64,000 nucleotides of DNA from Myotis daubentonii (taxonomy: Eukaryota; Chordata; Mammalia; Chiroptera; Vespertilionidae), in the NCBI RefSeq assembly GCF_963259705.1, contig NC_081853.1:1364001-1428000 (forward strand). Reading direction: 5' to 3'. The first letter of the stretch is position 1. Each line of letters starts with the position of its first letter. Below are positions 35,181 to 46,382 of the stretch, piece after piece. Both the position numbers and the translations under genes were made by a program. The notes under the pieces are model-generated. The model searched no databases, was not told the DNA's origin, and was given only the letters and a program-made list of their open reading frames with translations.

Positions 35181-35664
35181 CCTTTCTGTCCTGATGTGTT
35201 TCTGTTGTGAAATCATTTGATAATCTAATAGAAGATCCCTTGTAGGTAACTTTCTGTCTTTTCCTTGCACCCCTTAAGATTCTCTCTTTGTCACTAATGG
35301 TTGCCATTGTAATTACGATGCATAGTGTTTTGGGTCTTTTTTGGGTTCATCTTGTTTGGGACTCTTGTGCTTGTGTGACTTTTCTTCCCCAAATCAGGGA
35401 AGTTTTCTGTCATTATTTCTTCAAATAGTTTTTATAATCCTTGCTCCTCTTCTTGTCCTTCTGGAAACCCTATTATATGAATGTTGCTTCTTTTCATGTT
35501 GTCCCAAAGCTCCCTTAAGCTATCCTCTTGCTTTAGAATTTCTTTTTCCAGTTGGTGTTCAGATTGCGTGTTATTTCTTACCTTGTCTTCTAACTTGCTG
35601 ATTTGGTCCACAGCTTCTTCTAGTCTACTGTTGAAACCTTCCATTGTGTTCTTTATTGTAGCTA

Positions 35665-36201
35665 CTAGAGGCCCAGTGCATGAAATTCGTGCACGAGGTA
35701 GGGGGTCCCCTCAGCCCAGCCTGCACCCTCTCCAATCTGGGACCCCTGGGGGGATGTCTGACTGCCAGTTTAGGCTCAATCCCCAGCATCAGGCCTAAAC
35801 TGGCAGTCGGACATCCCTCTCACAATCCGGGACTGCTGGCTCCTAACCACTCACCTGCCTGTCTGCCTGATCGCCCCTAACGGTCTCTGCCTGCCTGCCT
35901 GATTGCCCTTAACTGCCCCCTCCGCTAACCTGATCACCCCTAACTACCTCTGCCTGTCAGCCTGATCGCCTGTAACTGCCCCGCCTTCCGGCCTGGTCGC
36001 CTCTAACTGCCCCCCTGCAGCCTGATCACCCCTAACTGCCCCTCCCCCGCTGGCCTGGTCACCCCTAATTGCCCCATCCTGCCAGCTTGGTCGCCCCTCC
36101 CTTTCCCTCCTGCTGGCCTGGTCGCCCCACGCAGCCTGTTGTTCGGTCGTTGCATGAGGGCATCCTGATCAATTTGCATATTACTCTTATCTTAGTATAG
36201 A
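35665..36201 (-). mobile_element. Non-autonomous Helitron, 537 bp
   Basis: Minus orientation: 5' TCTATACTAAG at 36201 and 3' hairpin plus CTAG at 35668-35665. Flanked by A (35664) and T (36202). Inserted in L1 ORF1. The interior is dominated by CCTGCCTG and 'gatcgcccctaac' repeats. Confidence 0.88.
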
Positions 36202-36446
36202 TATCTTCATTTTGACTTGATTCTTCCATATGTTGTTGATTTTCTCATCCAGCCAGTTTAGAAACTTTATGATCATTACGCTAAATTCTTTCTCTGACAT
36301 ATTGTTTACCTCCATTTCATTTAATTCCTTTTCTGACGATTCTTACTATCCTGTCTTTTGGGGTTTTTTTCTTTGTCTCCCCATTTTTGCTGTCTCTTTT
36401 TGGTCTTGGGCTCCCTGTTTAGGGTCTGAGGGGTTGAAATCCCTAG

Positions 36447-37060
36447 CACAAGCACGTCAAACTCAAAGGCTAACATGGACCAAATAAGGTTTAAGTTTGT
36501 TTGGGCCGCAAAAAACACAAAAGCTTCAATTTTCATAGAAACATAGGTTTATTTTGATAGAGACATGCTGAATACAAAGAGCTGAAATAAATGAGTCATC
36601 GTTAACATGAAATAATAGAACATTTTAATAAAAATTAATATTTTTTTCTTGAACATTAACTTAGCAGACACCAAATAACTGCACAAATTAATAAGCGTAA
36701 TGTAAATAAACCTATTTTTCTTGTTCTCCGAAAGCAAAATATTTCCTGTTGCGTACACCAAACAAGTCAGTCCAAGACTAATTACATGGCGGTCAGCTGC
36801 TAAAATATTCACTGCTAATATTAGTGGAGAGAAATGGTGTGCCTGCATGTAAGGGAAATGAATGCAACATGATTATAGTAATTAGTCATTAGCAAATGTT
36901 GTACTTCATTATTAATTATTAGGTATAACAGGACATTGTAAGAATTAAGATATGGAATTTTTATTAAAATGTTTCTTACATACCGTTATATTGGCTGGGC
37001 CACAAAAATATTCATTGTGGGCCGCATGTGGCCCATGAGCCACAAGTTTGACATGCTTCC
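36447..37060. mobile_element. hAT-like element with imperfect inverted repeats
   Basis: Left 'cacaagcacgtcaaact' and right 'agtttgacatgcttc' are inverted repeats, and GGGCCGCA-type subterminal motifs are present at both sides. CCCTAG flanks both ends but a full 8-bp duplication is not clear. No long frame inside. Confidence 0.65.
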
Positions 37061-37577
37061 CCTAGTGGGACTAGCTAGCCTGGGGGCTGGGTCTGTCTTG
37101 AGTTTCACACCTTTATTGTCTCTGCTCTGAGTTGTATCTCCTTCTCCCACAGTCTTGTACCTCAGTTGTCCTCTTCAGATTCTCGAGGTTGGCGGGCGCG
37201 AATGCACAGTTCCTCTGGTGTGGGACTCTGTGAGAGGGCCCAGAGCCCTCTGGCATGCAATTCACTCTGTGGCCCCAGCACCAAGGCAGGATGGTGCCCT
37301 AGGTCTCTTTGTCAGCACAGTTGCAGTGTGGTCCTGTGACCTGTGGCTGGGCACACCAGTTTGCACCAGCAGCTCTGACCTGGGCCGGGGGTAGGATGTG
37401 TGCCAGGGAGACAGCTCTATACTGGGACCAGGGACGGAGCAGGTTGTGGGGTACCCCTGGCTTGCACTTACAGCGTGGGGACCTGAAACATGGGTTTGGG
37501 CTCTGGCGAGGAGGCGCCCCTCAGGAGGTCTCTCTGCTATGCACTCACTGCAAACGTCTGGGACCCATGGTATGGTA

Positions 37578-37791
37578 CAGCTGTGGGCAAACTACGGCCC
37601 GCAGGCCGGATCCAGCCCATTTGAAATGAATAAAACTAAAAAAAAAAAAGACCGTACCCTTTTATGTAATGATGTTTACTTTGAATTTATATTAGTTCGC
37701 ACAAATACTCCATCCATGTTTTCGTTCCGGCCCTCCAGTCCAGTTTAAGAACCCATTGTGGCCCTCGAGTCAAAAAGTTTGCCCACCCCTG
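37578..37791. mobile_element. hAT MITE, 214 bp, perfect 8-bp TSD
   Basis: Termini CAGCTGTGGGCAAAC and GTTTGCCCACCCCTG, flanked by GTATGGTA on both sides (37570-37577 and 37792-37799). Non-coding deletion derivative in the L1 5'UTR. Confidence 0.88.
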
Positions 37792-38190
37792 GTATGGTAC
37801 CTTGGCTGCTCACTGCCTGGGCACTTGGCAGTGGTGGTTCCACACAGGTTACGTCTGCAAGTGGCTCCCTGCACAGGTCCAGGGGTCGTATCTGAGGTCG
37901 CTGTGGATGTTGACATGGCTGCACTCTTGGCCTCTGTTGCTCCCCTCTACAAGATGGCGTGGGTTTGGTGCCAAAGCTGTGCTGGCCTGGGAGTGTGTGT
38001 GTCGGTAGCCCGTCTAGGAGAGCCCGATCTGCCAGTCTCCGGGATTCCTGAGATAGCTATCTGTCCCTCTCTCACCCACACACATACCACACATGTCCAC
38101 ACACACCCCCTTACTCCTTTACTCTGTCACACTCTCTCCTTCCCTGCTGTCCTGCTGGCCATCATGTTTGAATTCCCTGTAGTCCAGACT

Positions 38191-38572
38191 TGTACTTCAG
38201 AAAAATTATTTTAGAGCCTCAACGGAAGACTGACTGAACCAGAGTAAAACTGGAAACAGGAATCAGTTCATTTCCTTTAGTATGAAAGAAGAGAAAAATC
38301 CCCATATATTAATTATAAGATTTGAGAAAAACATTTTTGTGTGTTGTTTTTTTTAAGTAGTAATTTGCTCAATACAAATAATTGGTTTTGTTGTTTCTTT
38401 ATTGTTTCCTCTTACCCCTCTTTTTTGGTAGCCAATTAGTCTACTTTTATTGGACCCATGCTGTGTGAGGCACCAGGTATATAAATAACTCATTCATTAG
38501 GGAGGTAGAAGTACTGTAACAATGGTTATAACTATATTTATTGTGGCTTTCCTCTCTAAGTATTTTATTTTA
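38191..38572. other. SHQ1 intron 1, unassigned
   Basis: Unique AT-rich intron sequence. No feature seen. Confidence 0.5.
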
Positions 38573-38794
38573 TTTTATTTTTTTAAAATATATTTTATTG
38601 ATTTTTCACAGAGAGGAAGGGAGAGAGATAGTCAGAAACATCGATGAGAGAGAAACATCGATCAGCCGCCTCCTGCACATCCCCCACTGGGGATGTGCCC
38701 ACAACCCAGGTACATGCCCTTGACTGGAATCGAACCTGGGACCCTTTAGTCCGCAGGCCGACGCTCTATCCACTGAGCCAAACCGGTTTCGGCG
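38573..38794 (-). mobile_element. Ves SINE (antisense)
   Basis: Antisense Ves SINE with poly-T start, 'tattttattgattttt', two copies of 'gaaacatcgat', and a tRNA-like end 'ccactgagccaaaccggttt'. Low divergence. Confidence 0.88.
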
Positions 38795-39017
38795 TAAATA
38801 TCTATTTTATTGATGAGTAGTGGGTATTCAGACAGAGAGGAGTCATCTCTAATTTTTTTTTTATCTTAGCTAGGAAAGAAGTCCGTTATTTACTTTGTAA
38901 AATGTTAAAGAAATGTTGAGGGATTTCCTTTTTAAATGGTTGGTAGTTTTTGATGTATACTGGTCATTTATACTTTGTAATTTAAGGACTTCATGAGATG
39001 TTATATTAAATTTGCAG

Positions 39018-39082
39018 ATTAATTCTTCCTGGGAGAATTGTAGAAAATGGAAGTGAAAAAGGATCCTATGATGCAGATAAAG
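39018..39082 (+). CDS. SHQ1: SHQ1 coding exon 2
   Basis: 65 nt after an acceptor 'tttgcag'. Encodes (R)[21 protein letters not shown], continuing the CS domain. Donor GTATTT. Entry phase 2, exit phase 1. Frame and spacing match SHQ1. Confidence 0.92.
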
Positions 39083-39159
39083 GTATTTACTTTGGAAATT
39101 TTGTTAGTTTTGTTTTTTGGATTCTTCATGTTAAAGTAACTATGTAAAAATCTTCAAGA

Positions 39160-39306
39160 CTAGAGGCCTGATGCATGAAATTTGTGCCAGAGTAGGCCCT
39201 CACAGCCCTGGCTTCATCGGGAAGGTCATCTGAAAGGTCGTCTGCATGGTGGTTCCTCTGTTTGGCCATTCAGTCGATTTGCATATTATGCTTTTATTAT
39301 TATAGA
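39160..39306 (-). mobile_element. Short Helitron, 147 bp
   Basis: 3' CTAG at 39163-39160 and 5' TCTATAATAATAAAAG ending at 39306. Flanked by A on the left. Directly abuts the next Helitron at 39307. Confidence 0.82.
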
Positions 39307-39829
39307 CTAGTGGCCTGGTGCATGAAATTCGTGCTGCGGGGGGGTTGCCCTCAGCCTGGCCTTCACCCTCTCCAATCTGGGACCCCTCGGGGATCGGGCC
39401 TAAACCGGCAGTTGGACATCCCTCTTGCAATCCGGGACCGCTGGCTCCTAACCACTTGCCTGTCTGCCTGATCACCCCTAACCACTCTGACTGCTGGCCT
39501 GATCACCCCCAGCTTCCCCCCTTTCTGGCCTGATCCCCCCTAACTGCCAGCACCCAGCTGGCCTGATCGCCTTCAACTGCCCCCCCTGCCGGTGTGATCG
39601 CCCCTAACTGCCCCCCCGCCAGCCTGCTCGCCCCCAACTGTGCCCCCCTGCCGGCCTGCTCGCCCCCAACTGTGCCCCCCTGCCTCCCTGCTCGCCCCCA
39701 ACTGCCCTCCCCCATCGGCCTGATCACCTTTAACCGCCTCTGACTCAACCCTGCCATTATGGCTTTGTCTAGAAAGACGTTGAAAGGTCTCCCAGTCTAA
39801 TTAGCATATTACTCTTTTATTAGTATAGA
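39307..39829 (-). mobile_element. Helitron, 523 bp, head-to-tail with the previous one
   Basis: CTAG at 39307 is preceded by the A that ends the neighbour; 5' TCTATACTAATAAAAG ends at 39829, followed by T. The interior is CCCCAACTG/CCTGCTCGC-type repeats. Confidence 0.88.
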
Positions 39830-40760
39830 TACTGTGAGAACCTTTTAGGTGTATCGCAAGTGCAGTCTGTCCCTATCACTAAAGTTTTTCAGTGTCCAGT
39901 GCTATTATTTATGGATTTCTTAAAAATGAAAATTTTTTTAGTCTTTGAAAGTATTTCACAGTATTCTTCACTATAAACTTAACACTCTGCTTGTGTGAGA
40001 CAATAGACAACATAGATGATTTTAGCTGTGAATCAAATCTTTCTTGTACAATTTCAAACTTAAAATTTAATTATATGTAGATGAGAAAGAAGCTGTTCAT
40101 AGGTGGCATTTAAAGGCTGACAGAATTTTCTTCTTGTGAATGATAAGTCGTTCACTTCAGCTAGCCATAAAACTGTCTTTTCTCTTTATATAAGCCCCTG
40201 TAGTTTGTTACTGGATAGGAATAAGAATACACTGTGTGCTCTTATGTAATTTACCCAGTGAGTATTTATCTATTGGCCTTCATGAACTATGGAGAGGGAG
40301 GAAAGATGGGATGACAGTGTTAAGTGAGAAAGTTCTATCCAATAGTTTAATGTAATTAATGTGACAACGAAGTATAATGAAACTGCCTTCCTAGGTTTAA
40401 ATCTGCTTTTAATTGCATATAAGTTGTACTACATTTTTAAAGGACACAGAACTTTAGGAATGTTGCTATATGTGGAAATATTTTGGGTTAAGTTGTATTT
40501 AATATATTTGGATGAGGTTTAGTACACTGAAAGAGTAAAATGTTTTAAAATCTAAGAGTAGTAAATAATGTAATGAGTTCATAGCTGAGCCTAGATAAAT
40601 GAAGTTTGATAAACCCAGTCAAGGAAAGAAAAGAAGTACATAGGTATAATTTATATCTGCCTTAGACTGACTTTAGGAATGTAGCTCTTGAGATAGTAAA
40701 GGATTTTATTAAGCTTAACTGCTTTTTGTGTAATTTTGAAATTGCTGCTAGTCTCTATAG
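39830..40760. other. SHQ1 intron 2, unassigned
   Basis: AT-rich intron. No exon or named repeat recognised. Confidence 0.5.
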
Positions 40761-40982
40761 CAGCGGTTCTCAACCTGTGGGTTGCGACCCCTTTGGGGGT
40801 CGAACGACCCTTTCACAGGGGTCGCCTAAGACCATCGGAAAACACATATATAATTACATATTGTTTTGTGATTAATCACTATGCTTTAATTATGTTCAAT
40901 TTGTAACAATGAAATTGGGGGTCACCATAACATGAGGAACCGTATTAAAGGGTCACGGCATTAGGAAAGTTGAGAACCACTG
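40761..40982 (+). mobile_element. SPIN-like non-autonomous hAT, 222 bp
   Basis: Inverted repeats CAGCGGTTCTCAACC and GTTGAGAACCACTG, perfect 8-bp duplication CTCTATAG (40753-40760 and 40983-40990). Subterminal 'gggggtcgaacgaccctttc' matches what is known of the SPIN family, which spread horizontally among tetrapods including vespertilionid bats. Confidence 0.82.
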
Positions 40983-41374
40983 CTCTATAGGATAATGTAT
41001 CCTGATTTTTTGCTTCCCTAGTCCAGAAATAAATTTTATAAGTAGCTGCTATTACCTTCTCAGGCTATTGAGTTTTGGACTTTTTGACTTGGACTTTTAA
41101 TATTATCAATAGTTAAGGTGATATTGCAATAAGACTAAAGCATTCTGCAGCTTTAACAAATTAATTTCTTGTAGTGGTGACAGTTGAATTAGTGGTTCTG
41201 AAAAACCCTGTTGGAACTTTCCTCATTGATTTTCAGTCACTAAATTTATGTAAGGCCATAATTTTGGAGCTCTATAAAATAGAATTATATGTAAACACAT
41301 ATATTACATAGATATATTTGTGAAGTCTTTGAATATTTTAATCTTGTTAACCATAAAACAAATTTATGTTTAAG

Positions 41375-41497
41375 GAATTTTTACCATTCAGTTGCCCAAA
41401 GAAACTCCTGGTCAGCATTTTGAGGGGCTGAACATGTTAACTACGCTTCTGGCACCAAGAAAATCTAGGACTGCAAAACCACTTGTGGAGGAAATAG
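41375..41497 (+). CDS. SHQ1: SHQ1 coding exon 3
   Basis: 123 nt after acceptor 'tttaag'. Encodes [20 protein letters not shown] followed by [20 protein letters not shown], the end of the CS domain. Donor GTATGT. Entry and exit phase 1. Confidence 0.92.
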
Positions 41498-41946
41498 GTA
41501 TGTTTATTGCAATTGGAACCAAAAAAAAAAAAAAAGGAAGAAAGAAAAGCAGAATATTTGGAATGTTGTATGTTTTCAGGGGAAAAGGGATATAGCAAAT
41601 AGGAGATTGGCGAAAATACTTTAGGTGACAAAATAAGGAGGTTATGTGAAAATAGCTCATTTGGCAACATATAATTTAAAGATGTAAAGAACTCCATTGA
41701 ACCAGTAGGTCAGTCATATTTTTTAATAAATTGAAATAGCATCTCTGTCTTTGGCAAAATATTGGTCACTTGAGCTAAAATTAAAAGTGTTCAGTTCAGT
41801 GAGTTCCATGAAGTTAATACCACCTAAGACTAGAAATGGAACATTTCTAGTACCATGGAGTCCTACCTTGGTCTCCTCCCAGTTATTTCTTCCTCCTCCT
41901 CTCCAAGGTACCCACTGTCCTCAGTTTTGCCTGTTTTTGAACTGTA
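41498..41946. other. SHQ1 intron 3, proximal part
   Basis: Unique sequence with a poly-A run near 41520. No other feature seen. Confidence 0.5.
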
Positions 41947-43154
41947 TATACACTAATAAAGGAGAAAAATGGTGATTGGCGTACGACGCTACCCTTTTCA
42001 TTGGCTAATCAGGGCTATATGCAAATTAACTGCCAACTAAGATTGGCAGTTAACTGCCAACTAAGATTGGCAGTTAACGGCCAACAAGATGGCGGTTAAT
42101 TTGCATATGTAGGCACAATGCAGGGAGGCGAAAGGGAAAGCAGGAAGAAGCCCCCTGCCACTGACAGGGATCGGAAACCCAGGGGGGAGCTAAGAGCTGG
42201 GGGGCAGGGCAAAGGCGGCCCTGGGGCCGCCTTTGCCCTGACCCCATCCATGATCGGAGAATCAGGTGCCTTTGCCACCCTGGACAGTGATAGCAGGAAG
42301 TAGGGGTGGAGCCAGCGATGGGAGCTGGGCACCGTCGAAGCTGGCAGTCCCAGGAGCTAGGGGTCCCTTACCTGGGCCTAAAGCGGAGCCCACGATCGCG
42401 GGGCCGCTGCAGCTGAGGGTCCCCGCTGCCCGGGACGGACGCCTAGGCCAGAGGCGTTAGGCCGGGGCAGGGGCGGAGCCTGCAACCGCGGGGAGCTGGG
42501 GGTCCCCTGCCCAGGCCTGACATCTCTGCCGGAGGCCTCAGGCCTGGTCAAGGGGCCGATCCGGTGATTGGTGATCGGAGGGTGATGAGGGTCAACTCCT
42601 TTGGCCGAGGCATCAGGCCTGGGTGGGGGGCGGAGCTGGGGATTGGGGGGATATGATGATCCCCTTGCCCAGGCCTGAAGCCTGGGTCAGAGGCGTCAGG
42701 CTTGGGCAGGGGGTGGAGCAAGCGATCAGAGGGAGATGGGGGTCCCCTGCCCAGGCATGATTCCTGGGCCAGAGGCCTCAGGCCTGGGCAGGGGCCAGAG
42801 CCAGTGATCGGGGGAGATGGGGGTCCCCTGTCCAAGCCTGACACCTCTGGCGGAGGCGTCAGGCCTGGGCAAGGGACCGATCAGGCGATCGGAGGGTGAT
42901 GGGGGTCTACGCCTCTGGCTGAGGCATCAGGCCTGGGCAAGGGGCAGAGCCAGCAATCAGAGGGGGCTGGGGGCAGAACCAGTGATGGGGGGAAATGAGG
43001 CCTGGGCAAGGGGCTGATCCTGCGATTGGAGGGTGATGGGGGTCAACGCCTGAGGGCTCCCAGTATGTGAGAGGGGGCAGGCTGGGCTGAGGGACACCCC
43101 CCCACACACATACACATACACCCAGTGCACGAATTTCGTGCACCGGGCCCCTAG
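41947..43154 (+). mobile_element. Long-form Helitron with internal palindrome, 1208 bp
   Basis: Starts TATACACTAATAAAGG (TC changed to TA) after A41946 and ends with the hairpin plus CTAG at 43151-43154 before T. Contains a GC-rich inverted repeat at 42200-42245 and about eight 65-88-bp units of a 'gaggcatcaggcctgggca' motif at 42440-43010. Confidence 0.87.
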
Positions 43155-43267
43155 TATAAATATAATTTCACACAGTATGTGTTCATATTTGACTGGCTGC
43201 CGTCACTTAACATTTTTGCGAGATTTATGCATATATGGCTGAGGTCTGTTTGCTTTTATTGTGTTTA

Positions 43268-43635
43268 CTAGAGGTCCAGTGCAAGAAAATTTGTGCACTG
43301 GAGAGGGGTCGTTCAGCCTGGCCTGCCCCCTCTCATAGTCTGGGAGCTATCAGGGGGTGTTCTACTGATGGCTTAGGCCCGCTCCCAATGGGGAGCGCAC
43401 CTAAGCCGCAGTCTGGCCTCCCTCTGCAGGAGGCAACCGGGCTGATCAGGGGAAGCACTGTCCCTATCACCTTGCTGCTGCTGCCACTGCCGGCCTCAGC
43501 AACTGCGAGGCCTGAGCCCTGGGCCTCGCAGCCACCGGGCTCACGAATGCCTGAGCCCCAGGCCTCGCAGCTGCTGTGGCTTTGTCTGGATGGACATCCA
43601 CCCTAATTAGCATATTACCCTTTTATTAGTATAGA
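43268..43635 (-). mobile_element. Helitron, 368 bp
   Basis: CTAG 43268-43271 after A; 5' TCTATACTAATAAAAGG ends at 43635 before T. Confidence 0.87.
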
Positions 43636-43690
43636 TTGTTTATACATCCTATCATGGGTGGGTTGTGGGTTAGATCAATTTTTTTGTTTA

Positions 43691-44281
43691 TCTACACTAA
43701 TAAAAGAGAAAAATGGTAATTGGCGTACGACAATACCCTTTTCATTGGCTAATCAGGGCTATATGCAAATTAACTGCCAACAAGATGGTGGTTAATTTGC
43801 ATATGTAGGCACAATGCAGGGAGGCAAAAGGGAAAGCAGGAAGAAGCCCCCTACCACTGACAGTGATCAGAAACCTAGGGGGGAGCTAAGAGCTGGGGGG
43901 CAGGGCAAAGGCGGCCCCAGCCATGATCGGAGAATCAGGTGCCTTTGCTGCCCTGGCCAGTGATAGCAGGAAGTAGGGGTGGAGCCAGCAATGGGAGCTG
44001 GGCACGGTCGAAGCTGGCAGTCCCAGGAGCTAGGGTCCCCTTGCCTGGGCCTAAAGCGAAGCCCACGATCGCGGGGCCGCTGCAGCTGTGGGTCCCTGCT
44101 GCCCGGGCCGAACACCTAGGCCAGAGGCATCAGGCCTGGGCAAGGGGCCGATCCTGTGATTGGAGGGTGATGGGGGTCAACGCCTGAGGGCTCCCAGTAT
44201 GTGAGAGGTGGCAGGCTGGGCTGAGGGACACTCCCCCCCGCCCCACACCCAGTGCACGAATTTCGTGCACCAGGCCCCTAG
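43691..44281 (+). mobile_element. Short-form Helitron, 591 bp
   Basis: 5' TCTACACTAATAAAAG after A43690; 3' hairpin and CTAG 44278-44281 before T. Same family as 41947-43154 but lacking one palindrome arm and most repeat units. Confidence 0.9.
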
Positions 44282-44411
44282 TCTAATATATGAATATTCT
44301 TTTACTGTGTTTTGGTTTAGCACAGGCAGTCATTTTTCCTCCATTTTTTTCTTCCCTGAGTTGTACCTAGGAAATTCAGTATTTTAAAAAGTTAATTTTT
44401 AATATATTTAG

Positions 44412-44575
44412 GTGCTTCTGAGGTTTCTGAGGAGGGAGTAGAAGATGATGATGATGAAGACTTTGATTGGGAAATTGAACAGTCCCCCTATGAAGAGGTG
44501 TCAGAAGGTGCTCTGCACCTGCAGAGCCACTATGGATTTGGAGGCCTGCGATCAGGAGTATTTCAGCGGTTACAG
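44412..44575 (+). CDS. SHQ1: SHQ1 coding exon 4
   Basis: 164 nt after acceptor 'atttag'. Encodes an acidic linker ([19 protein letters not shown]) then [17 protein letters not shown]. Entry phase 1, exit phase 0; donor GTATGC. The acidic region links the CS domain to the SHQ1-specific domain. Confidence 0.92.
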
Positions 44576-44947
44576 GTATGCTGTCTTCCCAGAAGACCTG
44601 GGCATCTAGGTTTTACCACGTAGATATTATAGTCTCAGTTCTGCTCATCCTGGCAGTTTGTTTGTGAACGTTATAGAAGGTGACCTGTTTAGAGCACAAA
44701 GCTCAGCTCCTGTCCGCACACACAACAGGTGCTCCTGCCTGTCCACTGCACAGCTGCTCTGCCCATGCTCTGCGCGTCCAGGTAGATGATGCTCTCCAAC
44801 TCTTTGTTCTGCACTTGGTTCACAGTTCTAGACATTAGATTTTAAAACACAAAGTGGAACCCCATCTCCTTATACTTTTGGAAAGCTTTGTGTTTTATGT
44901 GAAAGTCATGTGCTTATGACCTGATACCTCTTCTGTTTTATAGATAA
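44576..44947. other. SHQ1 intron 4, proximal part
   Basis: Unique intron sequence. No repeat or exon recognised. Confidence 0.5.
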
Positions 44948-45281
44948 CTAAAGGCCTGGTGCATGAAAATCGTGCACTGCGGCGGGGAAGGGTGATCCCT
45001 CAGCCCAGCCTGTGCCCTCTCACAGTCTGGGGCTCTTGCAGTCTGGGACCCCCTCGCCTCTTATTGCCCGTCTGCAGGAGGCGAGAGAGGCTTCTGCCAC
45101 TGCCGCTGTGCTCGCCAGCCGTGAGCCCGGCTTCTGGCTGAGCCCGGCTTGTGAGAGTGCACTGACCACCAGGTGGGCAGCTCCTGCATTGAGTGTCTGC
45201 CTCCTGGTGGTCAGTGTGCGTCATAGCCACTGGTTGTTCTGCGATTCAGTCGATTTGCATATTAGGGTTTATTATATAGGA
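44948..45281 (-). mobile_element. Helitron, 334 bp
   Basis: 3' end CTAA (mutated CTAG) at 44948 with hairpin 'ggtgcatgaaaatcgtgcac'; 5' TCCTATATAATAAACC ends at 45281 before T. Confidence 0.83.
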
Positions 45282-45413
45282 TGTTCCTGGTGAGAGTGAG
45301 TTTTTTTTGTTGGATCAGATTGTTTAGTTTTTGGTGTACAGTAGGCACTTTTGTCTCTTTACTCTTGATGGGGATTGAATGTAATCTCTTGTTAAAACCC
45401 AATTATATGTCAA

Positions 45414-45943
45414 CTAGAGGCCCAGTGCACGAAATTCATACAACCGGGGCGCGGGAGGGGGGGGCGGGCGAGTGAGGAGGGTCCCTCAGCCTGGCCTGCA
45501 CCCTCTTGCAATCTGGGACTGCTGGCTCCCAACCACTCGCCTGCCTGCCTGATTGCCCCTAACCACTCGCCTGATTGCCCCAACCACTCTGCCTGCCTGC
45601 TTGGTCAACCTTAACCACTCACCTGCCTGCCTGATCACCCCTAACGACTCGCCTGCCTGCCTGATCGCCCCTAACCACCTCTGCCTGCCTGCCTGATCAC
45701 CCCTAACTGCTCACCTGCAGGCCTGATCACCCCTAACCACCTCTGCCTGCCTGCCTCATCACCCCTAACTGCTCACCTGTCTGCCTCATCACTCCTAACC
45801 ACTCTGCCTGCCTGATCGCCCGTAACCGCCTCTGCCTCGGCCCCCGCCACTGTATCTTAGTCCAGAAAGACGTCTGGAATGACATCCGGAAGGTTGTTAG
45901 GCTGTCCGGTCTAATTAGCATATTATGCTTTTATTATTATAGA
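45414..45943 (-). mobile_element. Helitron, 530 bp
   Basis: CTAG 45414-45417 after A; 5' TCTATAATAATAAAAGC ends 45943 before T. The interior is a 'cctgcctgcctgatcacccc' tandem array (about 45535-45830). Confidence 0.87.
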
Positions 45944-46152
45944 TTAGGCTAAACAGGAATGGCATCACTTTCTCTTCCTCAAATAATGTAGGAAATTTGG
46001 CTTCATTTTAGGGTATCTAGGAATATTGAAATGAATGAAATGGGGAGGAGAGATTTGGGGATTACTTTGTAATAATGGTATTATAGAAAATGTATTCCTA
46101 GAATGCTGTGTGATGAAAGTGCTAATGAACCACTCACTTAGGATCTTAACTT

Positions 46153-46369
46153 ATTAAAAAATATATATATTTTATTGATTTTTTACAAAGAGGAAGGGAG
46201 AAGGATAGAGAGTTAGAAATATCAATGAGAAACATTGATCAGCTGCCTCCTGCACACCCCCTACTGGGGATGTGCCCACAACCAAGGTACATGCCCTTGG
46301 CCAGAATCGAACTTAGGACCCCTCAATCTGCAGGCAGATGCTCTATCCACTGAGCCAAACCAGCCAGGG
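46153..46369 (-). mobile_element. Ves SINE (antisense), 13-bp TSD
   Basis: Flanked by AGGATCTTAACTT (46140-46152 and 46370-46382). Antisense Ves with poly-T and tRNA-like end. Confidence 0.9.
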
Positions 46370-46382
46370 AGGATCTTAACTT

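Larger units (their letters stand above)
30050..35260 (-). pseudogene. L1 ORF2 remnant (antisense)
   Basis: Fragments in ORF2 order on the minus strand: endonuclease with QETHL (near 35100), a further endonuclease piece (34986-34705, with VNIYAPNTGAPKYIKNLLED), RT finger/palm (33683-33440, GFIPGMKG and AFDKIHHP), and thumb/C-terminal parts to 30687. Interrupted by inserts and stops. Confidence 0.75.
29793..38190 (-). mobile_element. Near-complete antisense L1 in SHQ1 intron 1, with nested insertions
   Basis: On the minus strand: 5'UTR about 38190-36420, ORF1 remnant about 36420-35280, ORF2 remnant about 35260-30050 and 3'UTR 30050-29793. Interrupted by a hAT (30892-31624), a solo LTR (32024-32408), an old SINE (33175-33424), a Helitron (35665-36201), a hAT (about 36447-37060) and a further hAT (37578-37791). 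Its 3'UTR and 5'UTR match those of the 1738-11945 L1. It is antisense to SHQ1. Confidence 0.8.

Noticed and set aside
45535..45830. Regular short repeats resembling a CRISPR array
   Set aside because: Units are imperfect, have no unique spacers of constant length, lie between Helitron ends, and the genome is mammalian.
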